DNA from: Butyricicoccus sp. Marseille-Q5471
GTDB lineage: Bacteria > Bacillota > Clostridia > Oscillospirales > Butyricicoccaceae
Length of the DNA: 64,000 bases
Assembly (NCBI RefSeq): GCF_951230135.1
Contig: NZ_CATNVC010000006.1
Span: 1 to 64,000, forward strand
Direction of reading: 5' to 3'
Made by a program: the position numbers and the translations under genes. Shown piece after piece: positions 50,661 through 60,400 of the stretch. Every line of letters starts with the position of its first letter. Position 1 is the first letter of the stretch. The notes below the pieces were generated by a model. That model saw only the letters and a program-made list of their open reading frames with translations. It searched no databases and had not been told where the DNA came from.

Positions 50661-52490
50661 TTATGTACGGTTGAGCAAACTCATGAACTCTTCGCCGGTG
50701 ATTGTCTCCCGCTCGAGCAGATGGGCTGCAAAGCGGTGCAGTACCTCCATGTTATTCTGCAAAATACCAATTGCCTTTTCATGTGCCGTTTTCACTGTCG
50801 CAATCACCTCCTGATCAATCAGCGTGGCGGTTTCGTTGGAACAAGCGAGTGAGGCATCTCCGCCCAAATAGCTGTTGCCCACCGTTTCCAGTGCGACCAT
50901 GTCAAACTTTCTGCTCATGCCGAAGCGTGTAATCATTGCACGCGCCAGCTTGGTCGCCTGCTCAATGTCGTTGGAAGCACCGGTTGTGACCGAGCCGAAA
51001 ATCAATTCCTCGGCCGCACGGCCGCCGGTGAGCGTAGCCAGTTTATTTTCGGCTTCGGTTTTGCTCATGAGATAGCGGTCGCCCTCATCCACCTGCATGG
51101 TATAGCCAAGTGCGCCTGACGTGCGCGGCACGATGGTGATTTTGGTCACCGGTGCAGAATCCGACTGCTTTGCTGCAACAAGCGCATGTCCGATTTCGTG
51201 GTAGGCCACAATCTCTTTCTCCCGCGGGCTGAGCACAGCGTTCTTGCGCTGATAACCAGCAATGACCACTTCTACGCTTTCCTCTAAATCGCATTGCTCC
51301 ACCGTGGAGCGTCCCAAGCGCACCGCACGCAGCGCGGCTTCATTAATAATATTAGCCAAATCTGCACCCGATGCACCCGATGTTGCACGGGCAATTGCAT
51401 TATAGTCAATGCGGCCAGACATATGTACCTCTTTAGCATGGACGCGAAGAATGGCTTCGCGTCCCTTGAGGTCCGGCAGTTCAACCGGCACGCGGCGGTC
51501 AAAGCGTCCCGGACGCAAAAGCGCCGGATCCAGTGACTCCGGGCGGTTGGTCGCAGCCAGAATGACCACGCCCTTGGTACCGTCGAATCCATCCATCTCA
51601 GTCAAAAGCTGATTGAGCGTCTGTTCACGCTCATCATTGCCGCCCAGACCGCCGCCGTCGCGCTTTTTGCCGATGGTATCAATCTCATCAATGAACACAA
51701 TGCAGGGCGCTTTTTCGCTCGCCTGCTTAAACAAATCGCGCACCTTGGCTGCACCCATGCCGACAAACATTTCCACGAACTCCGAACCCGATATCGAGAA
51801 GAACGGCACATGTGCTTCTCCCGCGACCGCCTTGGCGAGCAGCGTCTTACCGGTACCCGGAGGACCGACTAGGAGTGCGCCCTTGGGCAGCTTTGCGCCA
51901 ATTGCTGCATATTTGTTTGGATTATGCAGAAAGTCGACGATTTCGGCCAGTGCCTCCTTGGCCTCATCCTGCCCGGCTACATCGGCAAAGGTCTTGCCCG
52001 TTTCTGTTTCCGCGTAGATTTTGGCGTTGGCTTTGCCGAAGGTCATGGTATTGCCGCCCATGCTTTTCATCATCTTTTTACTCAGCCACTGGCCAACCAC
52101 GATAATCAACACGATTGGAAAGATATAAGAGAGCAGGATGCTGAGAATCGGAGAGGTCTGCGTCGGAATCTGCGCGGCAAACTGCACGCCCGCTTTGTCC
52201 AGCCGTTCCACCAGCTTATCATCCGGGAACATGCCGGTTTTAAAGACGGCAGTTTTGCCATCCTCTTTTTTTGCTTCAAAAACGATACGCTGCTCGTCTG
52301 TCTCGTACACAACCGTCTCAACCTGCCCCTGATCCACCATAGACAGGAACTCATTATAGCCGACCTCCGTCACTTGCCGCTGCATCAGCGAGGGAAACAG
52401 CAGTGCATTGAGCAGCATTAAGATCACCAGTGTGATTGCATAATAAAAAATCAAGGGTTTTTTAGGGTTTTTGGGTGCTTTATCTGTCAT
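50661..52490 (-). CDS. ftsH: FtsH ATP-dependent zinc metalloprotease
   Basis: 609 residues with two membrane helices (about 14-33 and 114-134) enclosing a small extracytoplasmic domain. [16 protein letters not shown] (Walker A, 209-216), FIDEIDTIG (Walker B), [18 protein letters not shown] (second region of homology) and HEIGHALV (zinc site) are all present. It degrades membrane and short-lived proteins. Its start codon overlaps the stop of the marR-type gene by 4 bases, which ties its expression to that regulator. Confidence 0.96.
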   Translation of the reverse strand: MTDKAPKNPKKPLIFYYAITLVILMLLNALLFPSLMQRQVTEVGYNEFLSMVDQGQVETVVYETDEQRIVFEAKKEDGKTAVFKTGMFPDDKLVERLDKAGVQFAAQIPTQTSPILSILLSYIFPIVLIIVVGQWLSKKMMKSMGGNTMTFGKANAKIYAETETGKTFADVAGQDEAKEALAEIVDFLHNPNKYAAIGAKLPKGALLVGPPGTGKTLLAKAVAGEAHVPFFSISGSEFVEMFVGMGAAKVRDLFKQASEKAPCIVFIDEIDTIGKKRDGGGLGGNDEREQTLNQLLTEMDGFDGTKGVVILAATNRPESLDPALLRPGRFDRRVPVELPDLKGREAILRVHAKEVHMSGRIDYNAIARATSGASGADLANIINEAALRAVRLGRSTVEQCDLEESVEVVIAGYQRKNAVLSPREKEIVAYHEIGHALVAAKQSDSAPVTKITIVPRTSGALGYTMQVDEGDRYLMSKTEAENKLATLTGGRAAEELIFGSVTTGASNDIEQATKLARAMITRFGMSRKFDMVALETVGNSYLGGDASLACSNETATLIDQEVIATVKTAHEKAIGILQNNMEVLHRFAAHLLERETITGEEFMSLLNRT

Positions 52491-52954
52491 GGCTTTGCTG
52501 CCGTCCTTTCATCCTGCTCCAGCAGACTGTCTAAATTACGCTGCATGGTTTCGATGACCTGCGCCATGCACGCTAAATCCTCGGGCGCAATGCCCTGCTC
52601 CAGTCTGGCTGCAATATATTTACGATTTTCATCCAGTTTTTCCGCAATAGCCTTTCCGCTTTCTGTCAAATGCAGATGAACCACACGGCGGTCGTGCTCA
52701 TCCCGTACCGCGGAAACGAAGCCCCGCTTACACAGCGCGCTGACGCCTCGCGTGACCAGTGCCTTGGAAATTCCGCATTCCTGTGCAATATCAGTTGCCG
52801 TATCCTTTGCACGCTCATGCCGAACCAGAAAGACGAGTGCTGCGATTTCATTGGCAGTAAAGCGGTAATCGGCAAACTCCTCACAAAAATACCTATGATA
52901 AAGCTTTTCCAGCTTGCCGGCTCCCAAAAACAAGCACTCCTCGAGATGGAACAT
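52487..52954 (-). CDS. MarR-family regulator
   Basis: 155 residues. A winged helix-turn-helix (FTANEIAALVFLVRHERAKDTATDIAQECGISKALVTRGVSALCKRGFVSAVRDEHDRRVVHLHLTESG). It probably controls its own operon with ftsH and the HdeD-like gene. The 5' region holds repeated TAGTTTAAA/TAGTTGTAAA sequences around the promoter as possible binding sites. Its signal is unknown. Confidence 0.9.
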   Translation of the reverse strand: MFHLEECLFLGAGKLEKLYHRYFCEEFADYRFTANEIAALVFLVRHERAKDTATDIAQECGISKALVTRGVSALCKRGFVSAVRDEHDRRVVHLHLTESGKAIAEKLDENRKYIAARLEQGIAPEDLACMAQVIETMQRNLDSLLEQDERTAAKP

Positions 52955-52990
52955 CTCCTCACCCTCTCTATATCTGTTTTAATTGGCTAT

Positions 52991-53019
52991 ATCATAGCGC
53001 CGTATAGTTTAAAAGTCAA
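52991..53019 (-). promoter_or_regulatory. Promoter of marR-ftsH
   Basis: TTGACT, 17 bases, TATGAT on the minus strand. Just upstream is TTTAGTTGTAAAC and inside the spacer TATAGTTT, related sequences that could bind the MarR protein. Confidence 0.8.
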
Positions 53020-53047
53020 TCATTTAGTTGTAAACAATATGCGAACA

Positions 53048-53082
53048 GAAAAACAGCCGTCCCTTTCGGAACGGCTGCTGTT
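53048..53082 (-). terminator. Terminator of the tautomerase gene
   Basis: CAGCCGTTCC pairs with GGGACGGCTG around GAAA, followed on the minus strand by TTTTTC. It lies directly after the stop at 53087. Confidence 0.82.
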
Positions 53083-53086
53083 TCTC

Positions 53087-53428
53087 TTACTTCATCGTAC
53101 CCAGTGTGCCCCAGTTGGGAAACTCGCTGTAGGTCAGGTAAATCGCGTCCTGTGCAAGTCCGGTTGTCTGCTGAACAGCCGCAAATGCTGCCTCAGTGAA
53201 CGCCTTTTTGTGCTCAAATTCCGTCGTACCATAGCAGCGCACATCCACAAAGGCCAATTCGCGTTCTTCGCCTGCGAACGCCATCGTATGGCCGTCCGAA
53301 ATATCCACCATCAGCTTTGCTTCACTCTTACCTGGAATGACTGTGATTTTCTCTCCAAGTGCATCCTTCAGCGCAGTCTTTTGCGCAGCAGTCAGCGTTT
53401 TGGATGTGTTTACGGCAATATAGGGCAT
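53087..53428 (-). CDS. MIF-like tautomerase
   Basis: 113 residues from ATG 53428, with GAGGTG upstream. Pro directly after the initiator Met (MPYIAVNTSKTL) would be the catalytic base after Met removal. KLMVDISDGHTMAFAGEERELAFVDVRCYG and YLTYSEFPNWGTLGT fit the macrophage-migration-inhibitory-factor fold of phenylpyruvate/dopachrome tautomerases. The substrate in bacteria is unknown. It stands alone between two terminators. Confidence 0.85.
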   Translation of the reverse strand: MPYIAVNTSKTLTAAQKTALKDALGEKITVIPGKSEAKLMVDISDGHTMAFAGEERELAFVDVRCYGTTEFEHKKAFTEAAFAAVQQTTGLAQDAIYLTYSEFPNWGTLGTMK

Positions 53429-53443
53429 GATTTTACACCTCAT

Positions 53444-53699
53444 CTATCAGTTTTCTTTATTATACCACAGCGGCTTACAAAATTTAAGACTAAATGTTGA
53501 CCGTGATGCCGCCGATATCATCCTCTACCCGCTGTATCGGTCGCAGGCGCAGAGTCGCCATCCATATTATGGTCATTTTGTCGCTTAAAATGGTTCAATT
53601 ATAAACGCTTTGTGAACTTTCTCCGTCTATTTGCACAAAGCGGACAAAATGTGTTATCATAGATAGCAGAAATGTTACCCGACGATCGGAAGTGTATTT
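53444..53699. promoter_or_regulatory. Divergent promoters between tautomerase and hydrolase
   Basis: No gene. On the minus strand TGGTATAAT near 53458-53466 is an extended -10 for the tautomerase. On the plus strand TTGCAC (53631-53636), 17 bases, TTATCA (53654-53659) lies about 40 bases before the hydrolase start. The stretch between (53480-53620) shows nothing I recognise. Confidence 0.6.
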
Positions 53700-54674
53700 A
53701 TGAATATCAAATGTACTCAAAATATTTATAAAAGCGCCAACGGCGTCTCCAATGTCACCTATTATATCCTCACGCCGGAGGGTGTGGAGATTCGCGGCAT
53801 TGTGCAGCTGTCACACGGCATGTGCGAATACTTTTCGCGCTATACAGCCTTTGCCAAGTACCTTTGCGGTCTGGGTTTTATTGTGTGCGGCAATGATCAT
53901 ATTGGTCATGGCGCATCGGTCGCACGAGATGCCGATCTTGGCTTTTTTGCCACCAAGGATGGCTGGAAATACCTTGTTGAAGATGTTAAGCAATTGACTG
54001 ATCTGATGCAGCGCCGCTATCCCAACCTGCCCTATTTCCTCTTCGGTCACTCGATGGGTTCACTCATTGCCAGACTGTATCTGGCAAGCTATGGAGAGAA
54101 ACTTGCGGGCTGTATTTTATCCGGCACGGCCGGCCCGAATCCGGCGGCTCTTACCGGTGCACGCGTGGCGGATTCCATCGCGCACTCGCGCGGTATGACT
54201 TACCGCAGCGGCTTTTTATCCTCCCTGACTTTCCAAGGTTATAACCGCAAGATTAAAAATCCTCACTGCTGCTTCGATTGGTTGTCGCGCGATACAAATG
54301 CGGTTGCACTGTATACGTCGGATGAAAAATGCAATTTTGTCTTTACCGCAACCGGATTCCGGGATTTGTACACCCTGTGCGTCAGAGCCAATTCCAATCA
54401 CACCTTCCGCGCTACACCGCGCACGCTCCCCCTGCTATTTTTAACCGGAGACAAAGATCCGGTCAGCAAATACGGCGAGGGCACCAGGCGCGTTGTCACG
54501 CTATACCGCGGCGCAGGCCTCAAGGATATCGAGGTGGTCTTTTATAAGGATGCCCGGCACGAGATTCTCAACGAGCTCAATCGGTTAGAAGTGTTTGGCG
54601 ATATTTCGCGCTGGCTTGAAAAACAGCTTGCCGCCTTGGCTGAACGCGAAAATCAATCCATTTCCGCAAACTAA
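53700..54674 (+). CDS. Monoglyceride-lipase-like alpha/beta hydrolase
   Basis: 324 residues. VQLSHGMCEYFSRYTAFAKYLCGLGFIVCGNDHIGHG is the oxyanion-hole region of lysophospholipase/monoglyceride lipase proteins. LFGHSMGSLIARLYL carries the nucleophile Ser, LTGDKDPVSKYG the Asp and DARHEILNE the His. No signal peptide, so it is cytoplasmic. Likely substrates are mono- or lysoacylglycerides; not proven. Confidence 0.88.
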   Translation: MNIKCTQNIYKSANGVSNVTYYILTPEGVEIRGIVQLSHGMCEYFSRYTAFAKYLCGLGFIVCGNDHIGHGASVARDADLGFFATKDGWKYLVEDVKQLTDLMQRRYPNLPYFLFGHSMGSLIARLYLASYGEKLAGCILSGTAGPNPAALTGARVADSIAHSRGMTYRSGFLSSLTFQGYNRKIKNPHCCFDWLSRDTNAVALYTSDEKCNFVFTATGFRDLYTLCVRANSNHTFRATPRTLPLLFLTGDKDPVSKYGEGTRRVVTLYRGAGLKDIEVVFYKDARHEILNELNRLEVFGDISRWLEKQLAALAERENQSISAN

Positions 54675-54680
54675 ATAGAA

Positions 54681-54715
54681 AGAGCGTCGCTACTTCGTTA
54701 GTGACGCTCTTTTTT
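54681..54715 (+). terminator. Terminator of the hydrolase gene
   Basis: AGAGCGTC/GACGCTCT, with inner pairing of GCTA and TAGT, followed by TTTTTT. Confidence 0.88.
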
Positions 54716-54736
54716 ATCTATTTTAATAAGCACTTA

Positions 54737-55351
54737 TTATGATTTCAAGGTCAAAATCTCAGCCGGTGTTTCCAGCCGCAAATCTGCCGTCAGGGAATCC
54801 GGCTCATGGCAGCCCCAAAGCGCGAGCACACTTTTCACCCCTGCCGCCGCTGCACACTGCATATCATACCGGCTGTCGCCAATGTAAACAGCCTCCGTTT
54901 GTGTGCCGCCCAACCGCCGCAGGCATTCGAGCAGACCATCCGGAGCAGGCTTGGGCATTGCCACATCGTCTGCACAGATAATTTCGTCAAAATATCCATT
55001 CAGCCCGAGCGGTGTAACGCCGCCCTCGAGCTGCTTACGCGTACGCGATGTCACAACGCCCAGCTTGCACCCCTGCTCACGCAGCGTGGTCAGCACCTCT
55101 AAAACGCCATCATAGGGTTTGATTTGATCCAGATTGGCATAGGCGAGCGTTTCCCAATGCGTAACCGTTCCCTCGATATCTGCAATGCCAAGCTTGCGCA
55201 GCGCATCGCGCCCGGGCATTCCGAACGACCAACGCAGTTCTTCCAACGTATAGTCCTGCCCCTGCGCACGCAGTGCCTGCTGGAAGGCAATCTGATCGAC
55301 ATGAGCACTATCAATCAGCGTGCCGTCAATATCAAATATAAAATAGTTCAT
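54737..55351 (-). CDS. HAD phosphatase, phosphoglycolate-phosphatase type
   Basis: 204 residues. IFDIDGTLIDSAHVDQIAFQQAL is motif I, VVTSRTRKQ motif II, MPKPAPDGLLECL motif III and YIGDSRYDMQCAAAAG motif IV, with a small alpha-helical cap. Related enzymes act on phosphoglycolate, beta-phosphoglucose or PPi. It overlaps the upstream ROK gene by 4 bases, so it may process a sugar phosphate linked to that regulator. Confidence 0.88.
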   Translation of the reverse strand: MNYFIFDIDGTLIDSAHVDQIAFQQALRAQGQDYTLEELRWSFGMPGRDALRKLGIADIEGTVTHWETLAYANLDQIKPYDGVLEVLTTLREQGCKLGVVTSRTRKQLEGGVTPLGLNGYFDEIICADDVAMPKPAPDGLLECLRRLGGTQTEAVYIGDSRYDMQCAAAAGVKSVLALWGCHEPDSLTADLRLETPAEILTLKS

Positions 55352-56331
55352 GCTCCGTTCTCCTTTAATAGTCTCTCGGCCAAAATATACAGGCCATTCT
55401 CATAGTCAGCTTCAAATGCGTCCGACTGTATAATCTGCGGCATTGCCTGCGCCGGCAGCTGCCGCTCGCATGATGCGCGAATCTGCTCCAACTTATCCGT
55501 AAGCAGATCATTTTGATACAGTACCACGCAATCTGGATTCACCAGTGCCGCATACATGCAAATGACCTGGGTATAATACGCTACTGCATCCGCATTCGCA
55601 AAGTGGTTCTTGGCATAGTCCATATTGTGCGCAATTGGCAGATAGTGCAGCTCTCCCGCAAAGGCGCCCGCACCGCTAAAGGCCTTTCCGTTGATGGCCA
55701 GACTGGCGCCTATGCCAAAACGCCCCAGATAAATGCAAACCAGTGCTTGCGGCTGATGCACGGCGTTTGCACAGCAGCCGGCTGCCACGATGTGCATGTC
55801 GCGTTCGGCCGTGGCCGGCAGCTTTGATGTATGATTCAGATAGGCCGACAGGTTCACGCCCCGCAGCTCGTCATATCCAAAGGTTGCGGCGACTGCACCA
55901 TCGCGTATCGAACCGTCAAATCCCATGGAAACTGCGCCAAGCTGCGGGTAACGCACCCGTACACGCGCAATCAGCGTGTCAATTGTTTGTAAAACACCTG
56001 TTTTACAGTTTTCTTCTCCCGTTTCAACGGCTGCACCGTTCAGATCGCGCACCGCGTACCGCAGATGCCGCGCTTCCAGCCGCAGACAAAGCAGCAGGCG
56101 AAACTGCGCCACGCGCACGAAACGCTGCGCGCATCGTCCCCCGGTCGAAGTGCCGAAGCCCGCCTCTGCCACTTCGCCTGTTTCGACCATGGTATCCACC
56201 AAGCGGCTAACCGTAGGAAAGCTGAGTCCTGTTTCTCGGGACAATTCATTTTTGCTCATCTCACCGTTTTTCTGCATCGAATTACGAATCAGTTCGGTGT
56301 TGATATGCTTTAGTTTCCCTGCGTCCGCCAT
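55348..56331 (-). CDS. ROK-family transcriptional regulator
   Basis: 327 residues. A winged helix-turn-helix covers residues 8-65 (INTELIRNSMQKNGEMSKNELSRETGLSFPTVSRLVDTMVETGEV). The ROK domain follows, with VSMGFDGSIRDG and GELHYLPI in place of normal sugar-kinase motifs. The ATP and zinc-binding (CxCGxxGC) motifs are absent, so it is probably a sensor without kinase activity. It is cotranscribed with a HAD phosphatase, and its promoter contains a good palindrome. Confidence 0.85.
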   Translation of the reverse strand: MADAGKLKHINTELIRNSMQKNGEMSKNELSRETGLSFPTVSRLVDTMVETGEVAEAGFGTSTGGRCAQRFVRVAQFRLLLCLRLEARHLRYAVRDLNGAAVETGEENCKTGVLQTIDTLIARVRVRYPQLGAVSMGFDGSIRDGAVAATFGYDELRGVNLSAYLNHTSKLPATAERDMHIVAAGCCANAVHQPQALVCIYLGRFGIGASLAINGKAFSGAGAFAGELHYLPIAHNMDYAKNHFANADAVAYYTQVICMYAALVNPDCVVLYQNDLLTDKLEQIRASCERQLPAQAMPQIIQSDAFEADYENGLYILAERLLKENGA

Positions 56332-56355
56332 GGCACCCTCTTCTTTTCTAAGTTT

Positions 56356-56410
56356 TTAATACTATATTAATAAGCAAGTTCAGTGTATCACTCGCCTCCC
56401 CTTTTGTCAA
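56356..56410 (-). promoter_or_regulatory. Promoter and palindrome of the ROK-HAD unit
   Basis: TTGACA (56405-56410), 17 bases, TACACT (56382-56387) on the minus strand. TTAATA-CTA-TATTAA at 56356-56370 is a perfect inverted repeat about 10 bases after the likely start site, a good position for an operator of the ROK protein. Confidence 0.78.
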
Positions 56411-56413
56411 TAA

Positions 56414-56453
56414 CAAAAAGAGCGGCGGCACGCAAAACCCTCACGCACCGCCG
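56414..56453 (-). terminator. Terminator of rpe
   Basis: CGGCGGTGCGT pairs (with G-U pairs) with GCGTGCCGCCG, followed on the minus strand by CTCTTTTTG, 12 bases after the rpe stop. Confidence 0.8.
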
Positions 56454-56464
56454 TATTTCTTTAT

Positions 56465-57148
56465 TTACTTGCTCCAATCGGCTTTGGCCGCACCTTCCGC
56501 AAACACATCGTGGAACGCCTTGACATTTGCCGCGATGTCTCCGCCGAAAACAGCAGAACCTGCAACAATGACATCCGCGCCTGCCGCAACGATGTCCGCC
56601 GTGTTCGAAAGCTTTGCGCCGCCGTCAATCTCCAGCTCGCACGCATAGCCATTCTTCTGGATTTCCGCACGCACCGCGCGAATTTTATCCATGCACTCCG
56701 GAATGAAGCCCTGTCCGCCAAAGCCGGGTTCCACTGTCATAATCAGCACCATATCGCAGTACGGCAGCAGCGGGAACAGCACTTCAGCCGGTGTTTTAGG
56801 CTTGATAACGCATGCCGCCTTGACACCCGCCGCGCGAATTTTTTTGAGCTGCTCAAGTGTATCACCGTTGGATTCATAATGAACGGTGATAATGTCCGAG
56901 CCGGCCTTGATGAAATCATCCAGATACTGATCGGGATCAGAAATCATCAGATGTACGTCGAGCACCTTATCGGTTGCACCGCGCAGCGCCTTAACGACCG
57001 GTGCGCCAATCGTAATATTGGGCACAAAATGGCCATCCATGACATCGACGTGCACGTATTCCGCACCCGCATCGGTGGCGATTTTGATATCACGCGCCAA
57101 ATTTGCAAAGTCCGCCGAGAGAATAGACGGCGACAGTTTGATTTCCAT
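56465..57148 (-). CDS. rpe: Ribulose-phosphate 3-epimerase
   Basis: 227 residues from ATG 57148, with AGGAGGAAG upstream. SPSILSADFANLARDI, VHVDVMDGHFVPNITIG, DVHLMISDP, MTVEPGFGGQGFI and EIDGGAKLSNTADIVAAGADVIVAGSAVFGG are the conserved metal- and phosphate-binding segments of the TIM barrel. It interconverts ribulose 5-phosphate and xylulose 5-phosphate. It stands alone behind a 150-base structured leader. Confidence 0.96.
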   Translation of the reverse strand: MEIKLSPSILSADFANLARDIKIATDAGAEYVHVDVMDGHFVPNITIGAPVVKALRGATDKVLDVHLMISDPDQYLDDFIKAGSDIITVHYESNGDTLEQLKKIRAAGVKAACVIKPKTPAEVLFPLLPYCDMVLIMTVEPGFGGQGFIPECMDKIRAVRAEIQKNGYACELEIDGGAKLSNTADIVAAGADVIVAGSAVFGGDIAANVKAFHDVFAEGAAKADWSK

Positions 57149-57345
57149 GCTTCTTCCTCCTGTAACCACGCGGGCCCGCGCGGCATAAATTGATGATAAG
57201 CGGATCGTCAGCGCGTCACCGCGCCGTCCGCTTTTTTCAGATACCGGGGACTTTCGCAGGACGCGTTACCTGCGCAAGTCCCCTTTGGTTTTCCCTTACC
57301 AAATATTATACACGATTTCTTGTTAAATTCAAAAGGAATTTGTCG
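57149..57345 (-). promoter_or_regulatory. Structured leader of rpe
   Basis: A minus-strand promoter is likely (TTGAAT, 16 bases, TATAAT around 57306-57333). Downstream are two large hairpins. GGGGACTTGCGCAGG/CCTGCGAAAGTCCCC spans about 57248-57285. GCGGACGG...CGATCCGC lies at about 57200-57233. The second reads on the plus strand as a hairpin followed by TTTTTT. No riboswitch class is recognised. Confidence 0.5.
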
Positions 57346-57354
57346 GCCGCGTCA

Positions 57355-57383
57355 TTGATTTATGTCAAAAAAACAGGTAAAAT
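57355..57383 (+). promoter_or_regulatory. Promoter of purL
   Basis: TTGATT, 17 bases, TAAAAT on the plus strand, about 50 bases before ATG 57434. It is divergent from the rpe promoter. Confidence 0.7.
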
Positions 57384-57433
57384 AAGTGTACAAGCGAATT
57401 TTTGACTACTTGAACATGAGAGGAATCGAAAAA

Positions 57434-60400
57434 ATGAGCGTCAATCGTTGTTATTCTGAAAAAAAGCCTGGTTTTGACGTAGAAGCGCGCAGTCTGTTTG
57501 CCAGCCTGCACGACCTGCTCGAAATCAGAAATCTCACCGGTGTGCGTTATCTGTGTCGCTATGATGTAGAGGGTCTCGCACCCGAAGCCTATCAGAAGGC
57601 TGCCACCATCGTATTTTCCGAGCCGATGGCAGATGTCTGCTATGACGAAGCCTTTCCGCTGCCTACCGGTGCGCACACCGTGCTTGCGGTCGAGCCGCTG
57701 CCCGGTCAGTTTGACCAACGCGCCGACTCCTGCGCACAGTGCATTCAGTTGTTGACCGGCGGCGAACGTCCGACTGTTGCGGCCGCTAAAATTTACGTAC
57801 TTGAAGGCGAACTGTCTGCGGACGATATGCAGCAGATTAAGAATTATCTCATCAACCCTGTCGACGCGCGTGAAGCTTCACAGGACAAGCCCCAAACGCT
57901 CAAGGTGACCTATGCTATTCCGACCACGGTTGCATCCGTTGTCGGCTTCATGCATATGGACGATGCCGCGCTCTCCTCTCTGCTCGGCAATATGGGCCTT
58001 GCAATGGATCTCGATGATCTCAAGTTCCTGCAAACCTACTTCCGCGACGAGGAAAAGCGCGACCCCACCATCACCGAAGTGCGGATGGTTGACACCTACT
58101 GGTCGGATCACTGCCGCCACACCACCTTCCTGACTGAGATTGACGGCGTGCAAATCAACGACCCGATGGTACAGGACGCATTCGACCGCTATCTTGCCGC
58201 CCGTGTTGAGGTTTACGGCGAGGAGAAGGCATCCAAGCGCCCCATCACGCTGATGGATATCGCGACTGCCGCTGCGAAAGTTCTTAAAAAGCGCGGATAT
58301 CTCAAGAATATTGACGAATCCGAGGAAATTAACGCCTGCTCCATCAAGGTGAAAGCCAATATCGACGGCAGACTTGAAGACTGGCTTCTCATGTTCAAGA
58401 ACGAAACCCACAACCACCCGACCGAAATCGAACCCTTCGGCGGCGCAGCGACCTGCCTTGGCGGCGCGATTCGCGACCCGCTGTCCGGCCGAAGCTACGT
58501 CTATCAGGCGATGCGTGTGACCGGCGCGGGCGATCCGACCGTTCCGCTTTCCGAAACGCTTGAGCACAAGCTGCCCCAGCGCAAGCTGTGCCAGACAGCT
58601 GCCGCCGGCTATTCGTCCTACGGCAACCAGATTGGTCTGGCTACCGGCCTTGTTCACGAGATTTATCACCCGGGTTATGTCGCTAAGCGCATGGAAATCG
58701 GTGCGGTTGTCGGTGCGGCTCCGGCGGAAAACGTTATTCGCGAAGTGCCCGATCCGGGCGACATCGTCATCCTGCTCGGCGGCAAAACCGGCCGTGACGG
58801 CTGCGGCGGTGCAACCGGTTCGTCGAAGAGCCACACCGAGGAATCACTCGAAGCCTGTGGTGCTGAGGTGCAGAAGGGCAATCCCCCGGAGGAGCGCAAG
58901 ATTCAGCGTCTGTTCCGCAACGGCGATGTGACCAAGCTGATCCGCCGCTGCAACGACTTCGGCGCAGGCGGCGTTTCTGTCGCTATCGGCGAGTTGGCCG
59001 ACGGTCTGGACATCAATCTTGATGCCGTACCCAAGAAGTACGACGGTCTGGACGGCACTGAGCTTGCCATCTCCGAATCGCAGGAGCGCATGGCGGTCGT
59101 CGTGCGTGCGAAGGATGTCGATGCCTTCATCGCAGCTGCCGCAAAGGAAAACATCGAAGCGGTCGTCGTTGCCGAAGTGACGGACAAAAACCGTCTATGC
59201 CTGTCATGGAACGGCACCATGATTGCCGACGTATCCCGCGACTTCCTCAACACCAACGGCTGCGCCAAGCATGCCGATGCGGAAATCGCCGCAATGCCCG
59301 CGCCGTCTATTGCGTGCGAGCCTGTGGGTGACACAATGAAGGCCAAGCTGCTTGCACATGCCTCGTCTCTCGGCGTTTGCCTTGAGCGCGGTCTAGTTGA
59401 ACGGTTTGACGGTTCGATTGGCTCAAACTCCGTCTTCATGCCCTTTGGCGGCAAGTATCAGCTGACACCGACGCAGGTCATGGCGGCGACTATGCCTGCA
59501 CTTTCCGGCCAGTGCTCGACTGCATCGGTCATGGCTTACGGCTTTGACCCTTATTTCACCGAACAGAACCCCTTCCTCGGTGCTTCCGCTGCGGTCATCG
59601 AATCGGTGGCCAAGCTGGTGGCAGCAGGTTGCGATTTTGAAACCGCTTACCTGACGTTCCAAGAATATTTTGAGCGTCTGAACCGCGATCCCAAGCGCTT
59701 TGGCAAGCCGCTTTCGGCTCTGCTCGGCGCATACGCCGCGCAGGAGGAACTCTGCCTCGGCGCAATTGGCGGCAAGGACTCCATGAGCGGCTCGTTCGGC
59801 GACATGGACGTACCGCCCACGTTAGTTTCGTTCGCCATTGCCCCGCAGGATGCGGATCGACTGATTTCTCCCGAATTTAAGGCGGGCGGTCATCCGGTTT
59901 ACTTCTTCGATGCACCGTACTATCCGGACGGTTCGCCCGATTATATCACCCTAAAGCACACGTGGAACGAGGTTGCTGACCTGATTGCAAGCGGCCGTGC
60001 GGTTTCCGCTTGGGCGCTGACAGTCGGCGGCATCGCCGAAGGCGTGTGCAAAATGACACTCGGCAACAAGGTTGGTTTTGAATTTGATCCCTCCTTCCCT
60101 GCCGACGCGCTCTTCCTCAAGAACTTTGGCGGCATCCTGATTGAAGCGGCGTGCGAGCTGCCGGCTTACTGGCTGGTCGGCTGCACGACGGATGATCAGG
60201 CCGTATCGGTTGCCGGCGAATCAGTATCGCTCGACGAACTGACCGCTGCGTTTGAAGGCAAGCTGGAAAGCGTATTCCCGACCCAGGCAGCCGCTTCGGA
60301 CGAACAGCTTAAAACCGTATCGTTTACCGAACGCAGCACCGCTGCCCCTGCTGTGAAGTCGGCAAAGCCTCTGGCTGTCATTCCGGTCTTCCCGGGCACC

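Noticed and set aside
57878-58834. A 318-codon minus-strand open frame inside purL
   Set aside because: purL has every expected motif on the plus strand; the frame is a shadow of GC-rich codons.
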